Assembly (NCBI RefSeq): GCF_009792315.1
Contig: NZ_CP045542.1
Span: forward strand, 248,001 to 312,000
Length of the DNA: 64,000 bases
From: Mycoplasma sp. NEAQ87857
Lineage (GTDB): Bacteria; Bacillota_I; Bacilli_A; Mycoplasmatales; Metamycoplasmataceae
Direction: 5' to 3'
Position numbers and translations under genes: made by a program. The notes under the pieces were generated by a model, which worked only from the letters and a program-made list of their open reading frames with translations, had not been told where the DNA came from and did no database searches. Below, in pieces: positions 16,022-25,747 of the stretch; positions within the stretch are counted from its first letter, which is position 1, and the number at the start of each line of letters is the position of its first letter.

Positions 16022-17072
16022 AATTCATTTTAAATCAAGCTAAATGCTTTTGAATTTTTATATAAGTTTTATTGTTTGAATTTTTAATTTTATTTAAACC
16101 ATTAATTAATAAATTAATATTATGCTCATTTAATTCAATAGAATTATTAAAAAATATTTTGCAATATCTTATAATGCTATAAAAATCATATTTGTGATTA
16201 ACTTGTTTAATTAAATTAATATCAAAATATAAGTGATTGCTTAATTTATTTAATAAATCTTTCTTATGTTTTGGCATTTTATGTGATTTTGAGCAACTAT
16301 TTGCCGCTTGAATTAAATATGAATAATTATCATTGTAAAATTGCTCAAAAAGTAATTCTTCATTAATTAATATTTGATTTAAATATTGATTTAATTCAAA
16401 TAGTGAAATTATCATTTTCTTAAATTGATTAATATTTAATATTTTTTGATCTAAAATAGAAAAATTCAAAATATCATAGCTCATTACTTTACGATATTCA
16501 TAAACTTCGATTAATTCTAAATTCATTTTTATTAATTTATTCTTAATTAAACTATTATCTAAATTTCTTTCTTGATAATTGAAAATTTGAAAATAATCTT
16601 TAATAATAGTTTTATTGTTGATTTTGTCAAAAACCAATAATTTTAAATTATTATTTTGCAATCAGTCTTTAACTGGTAATCAGCAATGAAACTCATTTTG
16701 AATCAATAGTTCAAAATAATGTTCAATCATAAAATTGCTCATTTTCTCAACTTTAAAACTATATGCTTGATTATTTTGATTATTTAAATAAAGTGTATCT
16801 TTATCTAAATAAAATGTTTTTATAAATATACTCACATTATTGGTATTAATATTTAATCTAGTTATTCTAAAACAAATTGAAATTTGATTATTAGTTAGAT
16901 GAAATATTTCATTAAAATGTGTGCTTACAATTCAATTCGCAAGATCTCGATCATTAAAAACAGTTGTATCAAGTTCCTTAATATGATAATAATATTTGTA
17001 ACAAGTTTTATATTTATTTCAATGGTTTATATCGATATTAAAGATTTTGTTAATATTTTTAATCTGGTACAT
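16020..17072 (-). CDS. hypothetical protein
   Basis: 350 aa when TGA is read as Trp. It begins MYQIKNINKIFNIDINHWNKY and ends HLAWFKMN. The sequence is dominated by Asn, Ile, Lys and Leu, with no signal peptide, no transmembrane segment and no motif I recognise. The start at 17072 is the first ATG of the open frame, just after the tig terminator, without a Shine-Dalgarno; internal ATGs at 16742 and 16730 are possible alternatives. It may be co-transcribed weakly with tig by read-through. The length of the open frame across several TGA codons argues for a real gene. Confidence 0.6.
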
Positions 17073-17074
17073 AA

Positions 17075-17096
17075 AATAAAAAGAGCTTGTGCTCTT
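17075..17096 (-). terminator. tig terminator
   Basis: Short stem AAGAGC / GCTCTT with a TTGT-type loop and TTTTTATTTT on the minus strand, 2 nt past the stop codon of the 17098 gene. Confidence 0.65.
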
Positions 17097-17097
17097 A

Positions 17098-18231
17098 TTA
17101 TTTAACTGAAATATATTTGGTTACTAAGTTGTATTCTTCATTTTGATATGTTTTTAAGAATCTAAGACCAATTTTTCTAAATAAAATTATTAGCATAATT
17201 TTATCAACTGTAATATCTGCTTGATTTTGAGTCATAGCCATTACTTTAGCACCTTCTTGTTGAATTTCTTCATTTGAAATACTAAAATCAAACTCAATTA
17301 ATAAGATATTGCTTCATAAATAATTAGTTAATCCTGCAAATAAATCTGCTTTTAATTTTTCAGGATCAATTTCTTTGTAAAAAGAAATCATTCTTTGGAA
17401 TTCATAACTAAAAATTTCTTGATTTACTGATACAAAACTATTTTTTTGCACCATTTCTTTCAATACTTCTTCACCATATTTAACTAATGCTTCATCAAAA
17501 CTTTCTTCATGCACTGCATCAACAATAATTTTTTTAGCATCTGCCAATGTTTTTGCACCTTTTAAGTTTAATTGAGCTACATTTTCATCAGTAATTGGTT
17601 GAGCTTTATATTCATAAATAGCAAGAATTTTAACTTCTACATCAACTCCGCTTGGATCTTTAATAACTGCGTTTTGACCAACTTCTTTATCAATTAAATT
17701 GCTAAATAAATGCTTAGTTTGTTCATTAACTAATACTTTTCCCACACGATCTTCTTTAGTATTTGGATCAGTAATAGAAACTTCTACTAAATCATTTTCT
17801 GCTACTTTGGTTCTATCTGATTTAACTTCAAATTGATATTGTTGAACATAAGTATCAGCAAATTCTAGTGATTTTTCATCAAGATCTTTATCATATTCAA
17901 ATTTAGCTTGTGGTTTGAAATTAACATCTAATTTATCAAACTCATCAAAATAATATGATCTAGCTTCTACAACTAATTCATCCACGGTTAAAACACTATT
18001 TAATAAAACAGGAGCAAAATAAACTCTTTTATGTTCTGAATCTTCTTTAGCCTTGTAATATTTTTTATCTAATTTAGACTTAGCTAAAAATGCTGCATTT
18101 TCAAGAATTAAAGCTTGATTTACTTTGCTTTTATCATCTTTATATACTTCATTAAGCATATTTAAGGTTTCATTTTGATATTTAATTCACTCTTCTTTAT
18201 TAAAATTAATTAATTCACTATCAAATTTCAT
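17098..18231 (-). CDS. tig: trigger factor-like chaperone (divergent)
   Basis: 377 aa, starting MKFDSELINFNKEEWIKYQ, with GGAGAA at 18235-18240 setting the start. The layout suggests trigger factor: an N-terminal ribosome-binding-like domain (1-115), a short FKBP-like segment around 140-215 (VAENDLVEVSI, VGQNAVIKD), and a long helical C-terminal arm (LADAKKIIVDAVHEE... onward). The GFRxGKxP ribosome-docking signature is not recognisable, and the protein is shorter than the 430-480 aa usual for the family. Trigger factor would act on nascent chains at the ribosome exit. The call is moderate because it rests on overall layout. Confidence 0.6.
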
Positions 18232-18316
18232 TTTTTCTCCTTAGTGGTATTATTATTTAAATTTTACTAATTTATTCTAAACTTTAAAAACATTTAGCAC
18301 TTAAATAAATAACCTT

Positions 18317-18322
18317 TATAAT
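18317..18322 (+). promoter_or_regulatory. -10 box of ligA (leaderless start)
   Basis: TATAAT ending 7 nt before the ligA ATG. No Shine-Dalgarno. Transcription likely starts at the ATG. Confidence 0.65.
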
Positions 18323-18329
18323 TTTATTT

Positions 18330-20315
18330 ATGAATAACATAAATAAAAAACCTGAGCAAAAAATTATTGAATTAACTAATTTAATTAATGAGCATAATAA
18401 TAATTATTACAATTTAAATCAACCTACAATTTCTGATCAAGAATATGATTTATTATTAAGAGAACTTGAAGAATTAGAGTCATTATACCCTGAATTTATT
18501 CAACAAAATAGCCCAACAATTAATGTTGGAGCATTTGCTAATAGCAAATTTCAAAAAGTAACACATAAAATACCTATGCTTTCTTTAGCTAAAGCTTATT
18601 CAATTGAAGATATTGAAAAATTTGTTGATAATATAACTAAAATTACTAAAAATTCAAATCCAAAATTCTCAATTGAACCTAAAATTGATGGTTTATCAAT
18701 TAATTTAAAATATCAAAATGGTAAATTAATTCAAGCATCAACTAGAGGAGATGGAAAAATAGGTGAAGATGTTACAGAAAATATTTACCAAATAAACTCA
18801 ATTCCAAAATTTATTAATTATTATCAAGATTTAGAAGTTAGAGGTGAAGTATTTCTTGGAAAATCTAATTTTTTAAAAATTAATAAACAATTAGAAAAAG
18901 AAGGTTCAAAAACATTTGCTAATCCTAGAAATGCAGCAAGTGGAACTTTAAGACAATTAGATTCTAAAATTGTTAAACAAAGAAATCTTAATGCTATTTT
19001 GTACGATGTTGCTCAACCTTTAGAACATAATTTAACTTCTCAAATTCAAGTAATTAATTTTTTAAAAGATTTAAATTTTAACACTAATGAATATAGTTAC
19101 TTAGCTAATTCATTTGCTGATTTAAAAACTAAAATTTCTGAATTTAAAGATCTTAAAAATACATTTGATTATGATTGTGATGGTTTAGTTATTAAATATG
19201 ATGATATTAATCAATGAAATAAATTAGGTTTTACAGCTAAATTCCCTAAATATGCAATAGCTTTTAAATATGAAACTGAAGAAGCTATAACAAAAATTGT
19301 AGATATTAAAACCACAGTAGGTCGTTCAGGTAAAATTACTTATGTTGCACAATTAGAACCAATTGAATTAAATCAAACCACTGTAACATTTGCAACCTTG
19401 CATAATTATGATTTTATTTATAATCTTAATATTAATATTAATGATGAAGTTAAAGTTATTAAATCTGGAGAAATTATTCCTAAAATTATTGCTTTAGTTT
19501 CAAAAAATAGTAATGATATATTACCTAAAACTCTAAATTGTCCAGCTTGTGAATCAATTTTAGAGGAAATTGATGATAATGTTGATCAATTTTGTTTAAA
19601 TCCTAATTGTGATGAGAAAAAAATTAAACAATTAGTTCATTTTGTTTCACGTCAAGCTTTAAATATTGTTGCATTAGGAGAATCAACTATTAGACAATTT
19701 TATGAGATTGGTTTAATCACTGATTTTATTTCTATTTTTGATTTAAAAAATAAAAAAGATAGTATTTTATCATTACCTTTATATCAAGAAAAGAAAACTC
19801 AAAACATTATTGATGCAATTGAAGCATCAAAAAATATTACTCTTCAAAAAGCGTTATTTGCTTTAGGAATCAAGCACATTGGTTATCAAGTTGCTGGTTT
19901 AATTTCTAAAGAAATTGATAAATTATATGATTTAATTAATTTAAATTTAAGTATTTTAGAAACAATTAATACTATTGGTACCAAAATTACCTCTTCTATT
20001 GCAGAATACATTCAAGATTCTAATAATCAAGAATTATTAAAACAGTTAGATGAAATTTTAATTTATACAAATCAAACTACATCAAATAGTCAAAAATTAG
20101 AAGGTTTAATTTTTGTAATTACAGGTTCATTATCTAAAGATCGTAATTATTTTAAAGAATTAATAGAAAACAATGGCGGAAAAGTAACTAGTGCTATTAG
20201 CAAAAATACTAATTATTTGCTTGCGGGAGAAAAATCTGGAAGCAAATTAGCTAAAGCACAAAAATTAAATATCTCAGTCATTAATGAAGAGCAATTTAAT
20301 GAGTTAATTAAATAA
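18330..20315 (+). CDS. ligA: NAD-dependent DNA ligase
   Basis: 661 aa. The adenylation domain has the KxDG nucleophile at K118 (EPKIDGLS) and the TRGDG motif. The OB fold begins around residue 310 with TTVGRSGKIT. A four-Cys zinc finger (CPAC...CLNPNC) lies near 405-428. HhH repeats follow, then a C-terminal BRCT domain from about residue 590 (GLIFVITGSL). It seals nicks in replication and repair. A TGA Trp codon at 19217-19219 lies in the frame. The stop overlaps the next start (TAATG). Confidence 0.97.
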
Positions 20316-21118
20316 TGCAAGTTTTTATTTTTGTTTTTATTACTTTTATTAGTATTTTAATAGGTTCATTATTAATTAAATTCTTTCCCAAAATTAATAA
20401 TCGATATACTCAAATTGCTTGATCATTAATATTTTTAATATATTTCATAATCTTTAGATATTCAATTGATATTAAAGAACTAATTACTATTTACCAAGAT
20501 AATAATCCTAGTTTAAACGCAAGATATAGTGGAATTATGTCTAGAATATTCTTTTTAGATTGATGCCCCGCTTTTGCTTTGTTAATTAGTTTTGCATATT
20601 TATTTGATAATAAGGGTAGAGTTATTTACATTTTTAGTATTATGTCTATAGTTGGTGGTTATATTACTTTACCTACCATCCCTTTAAGTGAAACTATTGA
20701 TCATATCACTTTAAAATACTTATTTATAGGTACCGATGTTAATCGTTTATATTTTTTAATGCATTGATATCTAGCAGTAAGCGGTACCATTAGTTTTATT
20801 TTTTATACTAAACCTAAATATAGTGATGTCATTTATGCACACATTACTGCAGCTTTATACTTTATTTATGTAGCATTTATTTCTTTATCTTTAGATGTAT
20901 TACACAATGTAACAGGAATTAGAGAAAGTGATTGAAGACCTGGAGGGGAATATGAAAATGTAATCCCAATCCTTAAAGTTGATTTCCCATATGTTATTAT
21001 TGTTGGTTTTGGTATGGCGTATATTTTTATTAACTCATCTTTATTAATTAAAGCAGCTTTACACAAACACAAGAAGCATATTTATCATTATTTTAAGAAT
21101 ATAAAAAAATCATCCTAG
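20315..21118 (+). CDS. multi-spanning membrane protein, paralogue of 32379 gene
   Basis: 267 aa with about seven hydrophobic segments, starting MQVFIFVFITFISIL. The ATG overlaps the ligA stop (TAATG), so translation is coupled. It shares a core with the protein at 32379-33242: NRLYFLMHW, and later a D..NVTG....DW block before the last transmembrane helix. The layout recalls YwaF/TMEM164-like seven-helix proteins, but I am not sure of this. Function unknown; a transporter or lipid-handling role is possible. The terminator includes the TAG stop. Confidence 0.75.
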
Positions 21119-21130
21119 GATGATTTTTTT
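21104..21130 (+). terminator. terminator, perfect palindrome
   Basis: AAAAAATCATCC followed by its exact complement, centred on CCTAGG and covering the TAG stop of the 20315 gene. It probably also serves rplS on the other strand. Confidence 0.85.
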
Positions 21131-21181
21131 AATTATATGTTGAATGTTGAATATTCAACCAATAAATAGGGCAAATTGGAA

Positions 21182-21538
21182 TTATTTATTTCTTTTAATT
21201 TCTTTAAGTCTTGCACTTTTACCTTTACGATCTCTCATAAAGTATAATCTTTTTCTACGAACTTTATTTGAACGAACAACTTCGATGTGTGCGATTAATG
21301 GTGAGTGAAGAGGGAAAGTTCTTTCAACACCAATTCCATATGACATTTTTCTAACTGTAAAAGTTTCTCTTGAACCAGATTCTTTTTTAGAGATTACTAA
21401 TCCTTCAAAAATCTGAATTCTTTCTTTTTCTCCTTCACGAATACGTACGTGAACTTTAACATTATCTCCTGTTTGGAATTCTACTAAATCTGTACGTAAT
21501 TGTGATTTTTCAACTAACTCTAATAAATTATTTCTCAT
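21182..21538 (-). CDS. rplS: 50S ribosomal protein L19
   Basis: 118 aa, [17 protein letters not shown]..., typical L19 with [21 protein letters not shown] and the basic C-terminus. It sits at the 30S-50S interface. It is the last gene of rpsP-trmD-rplS; its ATG lies within the end of trmD (11-nt overlap), preceded by AAAGGATGAAAG. Confidence 0.97.
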   Translation of the reverse strand: MRNNLLELVEKSQLRTDLVEFQTGDNVKVHVRIREGEKERIQIFEGLVISKKESGSRETFTVRKMSYGIGVERTFPLHSPLIAHIEVVRSNKVRRKRLYFMRDRKGKSARLKEIKRNK

Positions 21539-22220
21539 CTTTCATCCTTTCAATTCTTTCAAAAATGTCTGGTCTATTTTTCAAAGTTTTTTCTCTTTGA
21601 GCTTTTTCTTTTCATTCTTGAATTTCTTTATGATTTCCACCAAATAATACTTCAGGAACTTTCATTCCTTTATATTCTCTTGGTCTTGTATATTGAGGAT
21701 AATCTAATCAACCTTTTCCTTGAAATGAATCAAATGTATGTGATTCTTCTTTTATAACTCCAGGTATTAATCTAACAATACTATCAGCCATTACCATTGA
21801 AGGTAGTTCTCCACCAGTTAATACATAATCACCAATTGATAATTCTATATCCACTAATTCAACTACTCTTTCATCAAAACCTTCGTATCTACCGCTTATA
21901 AAGGTGATTTGATCTTGTTTTGCTAGTTCATTGGCTATTTCTTGATTAAATACTTTACCTTGAGGTGAAACTAATATTTTATATCCGCCACGATCTTTTA
22001 ATGAATCTAAAGCTAAATCAATAGGTTCTACTTGAAGTAATAACCCATGACCACCACCATAAATTTCATCATCAACCTTACGATGTTTACTTTGACTAAA
22101 GTTTCTAAAATCTACAACATCAAAACTTATTAATTTCTTTTCGATTGCTTTATTAATGATACTTTCATTAATAAAAGGTTCATAATAATTTGGGAAAAGT
22201 GTTAAAAAGTTGATTTTCAT
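21528..22220 (-). CDS. trmD: tRNA (guanine-N1-)-methyltransferase
   Basis: 230 aa SPOUT methyltransferase that makes m1G37 in tRNAs and so prevents +1 frameshifting. Family marks are [17 protein letters not shown] near the N-terminus and the trefoil-knot block [14 protein letters not shown] followed by [17 protein letters not shown] Trp codon lies in the C-terminal part. The ATG overlaps the rpsP stop (TAATG) and its own stop overlaps rplS, so the three genes are translationally coupled. Confidence 0.97.
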
Positions 22221-22468
22221 TATTTTTTAAGTTCTTCAGTTAGTTTGTGAGCTCTGAATAAGTTAGCAACTGTCATTGTTGGTTGTGCACCTTTTTTGTA
22301 TCATGCAGCTGTTTGTTCTTTATTTAAAACAAGTTCTTTAGTTGTAGGATTGTAGTGTCCAAGTGCTTCAATAAATTTTCCATCACGAGGAGCTCTAGCG
22401 TCAGCTACAACAATTTTGTAAACTGGTCTAAATTTGCTCCCCATTCTTTTTAATCTAATTTTTACCAT
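22220..22468 (-). CDS. rpsP: 30S ribosomal protein S16
   Basis: 82 aa, [19 protein letters not shown]..., with the S16 signature RxGxKxxPxYxIVVADxRxPRDG. AGGAGG at 22475-22480 sets the start at 22468; an upstream in-frame start at 22492 has no such site. It is first in the operon. The rimM gene that often lies between rpsP and trmD is absent here. Confidence 0.97.
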
Positions 22469-22486
22469 ATTTGTCCTCCTATTTGC

Positions 22487-22508
22487 TGTCAAGCATAAGT
22501 GCTTGACA
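22487..22508 (-). promoter_or_regulatory. inverted repeat in the rpsP leader
   Basis: TGTCAAGCA / TGCTTGACA, a perfect 9-bp stem with a 4-nt loop, 7 nt upstream of the rpsP Shine-Dalgarno. It could be an RNA control element of the ribosomal operon or a protein operator. No T run follows, so it is not a terminator on this strand. Confidence 0.5.
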
Positions 22509-22541
22509 CTTAATTTGCCTTTATATTATAAAATATAAAAT

Positions 22542-22582
22542 AAAAAACACAACTAAAAAAATTATTTTGTGTTGTGTTTTTT
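22542..22582 (-). terminator. terminator of the 22588 lipoprotein
   Basis: Stem AAAAAACACAAC / GTTGTGTTTTTT with a 17-nt AT-rich loop, 5 nt after the lipoprotein stop. Confidence 0.75.
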
Positions 22583-22587
22583 ATTAA

Positions 22588-22878
22588 TTATTTTAAAATT
22601 GCTCCTAAACCTTTTTCTGCTTCTAATTCTTGATTAACTCTTTCGTCAGATAATTTTTTAACTCTTTCTTTAATTTCTTCCACTTTGCTATCATAAGCGC
22701 TTCTAATTCTTTGTTTTTCTTCTTTTGTTTTAGCACTTTCTAACATTCTGTCTCTAATTTCAGCTTCTTTTTTAGTAAGTAATTCAATTAATTTATCTTT
22801 CTTGCTTGAACAAGCAACAGCGATAATTGGTGTTGCAGCAACTGCAACTGTTGATAATGATAATAATAATTTTTTCAT
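22588..22878 (-). CDS. small lipoprotein, coiled-coil
   Basis: 96 aa. Signal peptide MKKLLLSLSTVAVAATPII ends in a lipobox (AVAC) with the lipidated Cys at C23. The mature part is almost entirely charged helix (KKEAEIRDRMLESAKTKEE...), likely a coiled coil on the outer face of the membrane. AAGGAGAA precedes the ATG at 22878; an upstream in-frame start lacks a site. Function unknown. An (AT)9 tract lies about 115 nt upstream. Confidence 0.85.
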   Translation of the reverse strand: MKKLLLSLSTVAVAATPIIAVACSSKKDKLIELLTKKEAEIRDRMLESAKTKEEKQRIRSAYDSKVEEIKERVKKLSDERVNQELEAEKGLGAILK

Positions 22879-22991
22879 TCGTTTCTCCTTAAAATATACG
22901 TATAATAACTTAAATATTAATATGGTTATGGTTTTTTTAAATGAAAAAATTATTTTATAAAACAATAATGCTTGAAATCCTAATATATTGG

Positions 22992-23009
22992 ATATATATA
23001 TATATATAT
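22992..23009. repeat. (AT)9 microsatellite
   Basis: Eighteen nt of AT repeats in the spacer upstream of the 22588 lipoprotein. It is followed by GAATAC-A-GTATTC, a perfect 6-bp inverted repeat (23010-23022). Confidence 0.8.
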
Positions 23010-23075
23010 GAATACAGTATTCAATATAAATAAGATTTATTCAACTATAAATGTTTTAAATTAAGGTTAAATTAT

Positions 23076-24134
23076 TTATTTTAAATTGTTTTTGATGATC
23101 ATTTCTTGCTTTTTAATATCAATAAAAGCTTTATTTCCATAAGGTAAAATCATCTTTGGATAACTATGGCCAAAATTAAAATTGTAGTAAATAGTTAAAT
23201 TACTATCACAAAATACTTCTTGATATATTTTGATATATTCATCAAAATATACTTCATTTTGAGGTTTACCTATAATAATGCCACTAGCATTATTAAATAA
23301 ACCTTGTTCTTTTAATGCAATAAGCATCAATTTTAAATAATCAGGATTTGATTTAGATTCTGAGGTTTCAAGAAAGATAATTTTATTTTCTTTTAAAGCT
23401 ATATTATCTAATAATTGATATTTTAAATTAACTTGCTTTTTTTCTAAATATCTAGAACCAGAAACTAATTCGTATAAACTTTCAATACATCCACCATATA
23501 AATAACCTTCTAAATAATCATCTCCTTGGATTTTAATTCATCCATTTTGTTCTTGATGCATTATTCTAGAAGTATTTAATTCAGTTGGACTAAAATTAGT
23601 CCTTTCTTCATATCAAACATTACTAGGCTGATAAATTCAGTCTTTATCAGTAAATAAATTATTAAATGATTTAAGTGAATAATCAAGCATTTTAGCATCT
23701 AATTCTGCAATACAAGTTAAGAAAGAAAGTCCATAATAACTAGTAATTCCTATTTTATTTAACATCAAATGATTTATAGAGCTATCAGAATACCCTAAAA
23801 AGATTTTAGGGTTATTTTTAATCGCATTAATATGATTTTGATTATCTAATATGTAACCTATAGTTTTATAAGTATCATCTCCACCTATAGCCGAAAGAAT
23901 TATTTTAGTATCAGTATCTAAAAATGATTCTATTAAGTCTTTAGCTCGTTCATTAGGGTTATTCTTGATAAAGTCAATTCCTTTTAAACAAGAATTAGAA
24001 AAATTAGGTCTAAGACCTAATTTTTTAATCCGTTTAATTCCTAGAGCATATTGATGAGCACAAAAAGGTTCACCTAAAGCTCCAGATGACAAGCTAACAA
24101 CAGTTAGTTTGTCATTTAATTGTAATTTCTTCAT
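23076..24134 (-). CDS. S66 family peptidase (LD-carboxypeptidase/MccF type)
   Basis: 352 aa, continuous across TGA Trp codons. The nucleophile elbow GYSDSS lies near residue 115-120, and the GHSYPK block near the C-terminus supplies the catalytic His. Family members cleave L,D-peptides of peptidoglycan or detoxify microcin C-like peptide nucleotides. With no cell wall, the latter or general peptide recycling fits better; this is inference. It is the last gene of the P80-P60-hinT cluster, 3 nt after hinT. Confidence 0.85.
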
Positions 24135-24137
24135 TTA

Positions 24138-24455
24138 TTATTTATAAGGAATAATGTGAATATGTGTATGAAATACTTCTTGACCTGCACAAGGTTCATT
24201 ATTCACTTGTAATTTATAACCCTTAGCTTGATTATTAATAATTAAATTATTAGCTAATTCTTTAGCTTTAGATACTAAATAAATAAAATCATTATCATTG
24301 ATATCAATTAAATTTTTTGAGTAATTTTTAGGAACTACCAAAAAATGACCTGGTTGTTTTGGATTGATATCATAAAAAGCAATAACTAAATCATCTTCAT
24401 AAAGAATTTTTGCAGGAATATCTTTATTAATTATTTTGCTAAAAATTGTTTCCAT
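24138..24455 (-). CDS. hinT: HIT family protein HinT
   Basis: 105 aa. The histidine triad HTHIH lies at residues 96-100, with the N-terminal substrate-binding region ILYEDDLVIAFYDINPKQPGH. HinT enzymes hydrolyse purine nucleoside phosphoramidates. In Mycoplasma hominis HinT binds the membrane proteins P60 and P80, and the same three genes lie together here. The gene is 8 nt after the P60 gene and is in the same operon. Confidence 0.95.
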   Translation of the reverse strand: METIFSKIINKDIPAKILYEDDLVIAFYDINPKQPGHFLVVPKNYSKNLIDINDNDFIYLVSKAKELANNLIINNQAKGYKLQVNNEPCAGQEVFHTHIHIIPYK

Positions 24456-24463
24456 TATAATCC

Positions 24464-25747
24464 TTATTTATTTTGTTCTACAAAAGGTAATTTATTAATT
24501 TGTTCATTAATTTCTTTTGATTTACCTTCTTTTAAAGAATAACCAAGTTTAACAAATGCTTTTTGAGCATTAGTTAATAATGTATTATCTTCAACAGCAA
24601 ATCATGTTTGGATTTTAAGTAATTCATCTTTTAAATACGAATCTTTAAAACTTAATTTTTTAACCGCTTTATTATCTACTGTAAATTCTGACATTGAAGG
24701 AAGTAATAAATTCATATATGACATAAAAATAGATTGTGTATCTTTAGCATTTGAATTTAATACACTTAAAGGTTCTTTTAAAACACCTACATTTTGTTCA
24801 ATAGTTACTGGAACCAATTGTCCTTTTTCAGTATTGTAAAATCCTGAATAAACATTATTATCATTGTTATCTGAAACTAAAGCAGTAGTATTGTAATCTG
24901 GATTATTATTTAATGATTTAACTCCGACAAAACCTAAAAGATTTTGCTCATACACTTTATTTTTAGGAGATAAATAGAAGTTATCAAAAGTAACTTTATT
25001 AATATCTTTGCTACCTAAAAAATCATTGTATTCAGTAGTATTTTTAAATGTATAACCATAGTTATTTAATATGTTAAAATTACTGTCATTTTTATATTCT
25101 CATAATAATGCATATTTTTTATCTAAAGTATAAGAAATTAAATTAAAGTAATTTAAATCATATTTATCTTTATTTTTATCAAATTCAGTTGAATTAATTT
25201 TTTCTAATTGGTCTTTATTATTAATTTCAAAATATTTATTAATTAATAAAACATTATTAATAAAACGATATAAGGTAGAATTTTTAGCATTGTATAATGC
25301 TAAAAATACATCTTCATTTAATTCATTAGGATTTGCAGCAAAATTATTTACAACCATTGCAACTGATGGATCAATAATATTAATTCCATCTTTTTGCATT
25401 TCAATTTGTTTTGCTAAAAATTGATCATCTTTAAATAATGAAAGTGAATAATAAGCTTTAAATACTTCATAAGCTTTTGCTTTATAATCAGCATTTGCTA
25501 AGAATTTTTCTTTGATTAATTTTTCTTCAAAATTTGTGTTAGCCAAATTAACATTGTATAAACTAGCTAATGTTTGAGCTGTTCAAAATTCAGTAGCATA
25601 TTCAGGAATTTGCTTATTTTTAAACTCATTATCTTGCTTAATTTTATCAAGTGAATCTTGGGTTTTACCACAAGCAACTGATAATGATGTAAATAAAGGA
25701 ACAATACTTAATGAACTTAATCATAATAATTTATTTTTTAATTTCAT
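24464..25747 (-). CDS. HinT-interacting lipoprotein P60-like
   Basis: 427 aa lipoprotein. The signal peptide ends SVAC with the lipidated Cys at C26. The mature part is Asn/Lys-rich and mostly helical, without enzymatic motifs. The call rests on position and size: the gene lies between a 717-aa membrane protein and hinT, the arrangement known for P80, P60 and HinT in M. hominis. The ATG overlaps the stop of the P80 gene (TAATG). P60 and P80 form a surface complex. Confidence 0.8.
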
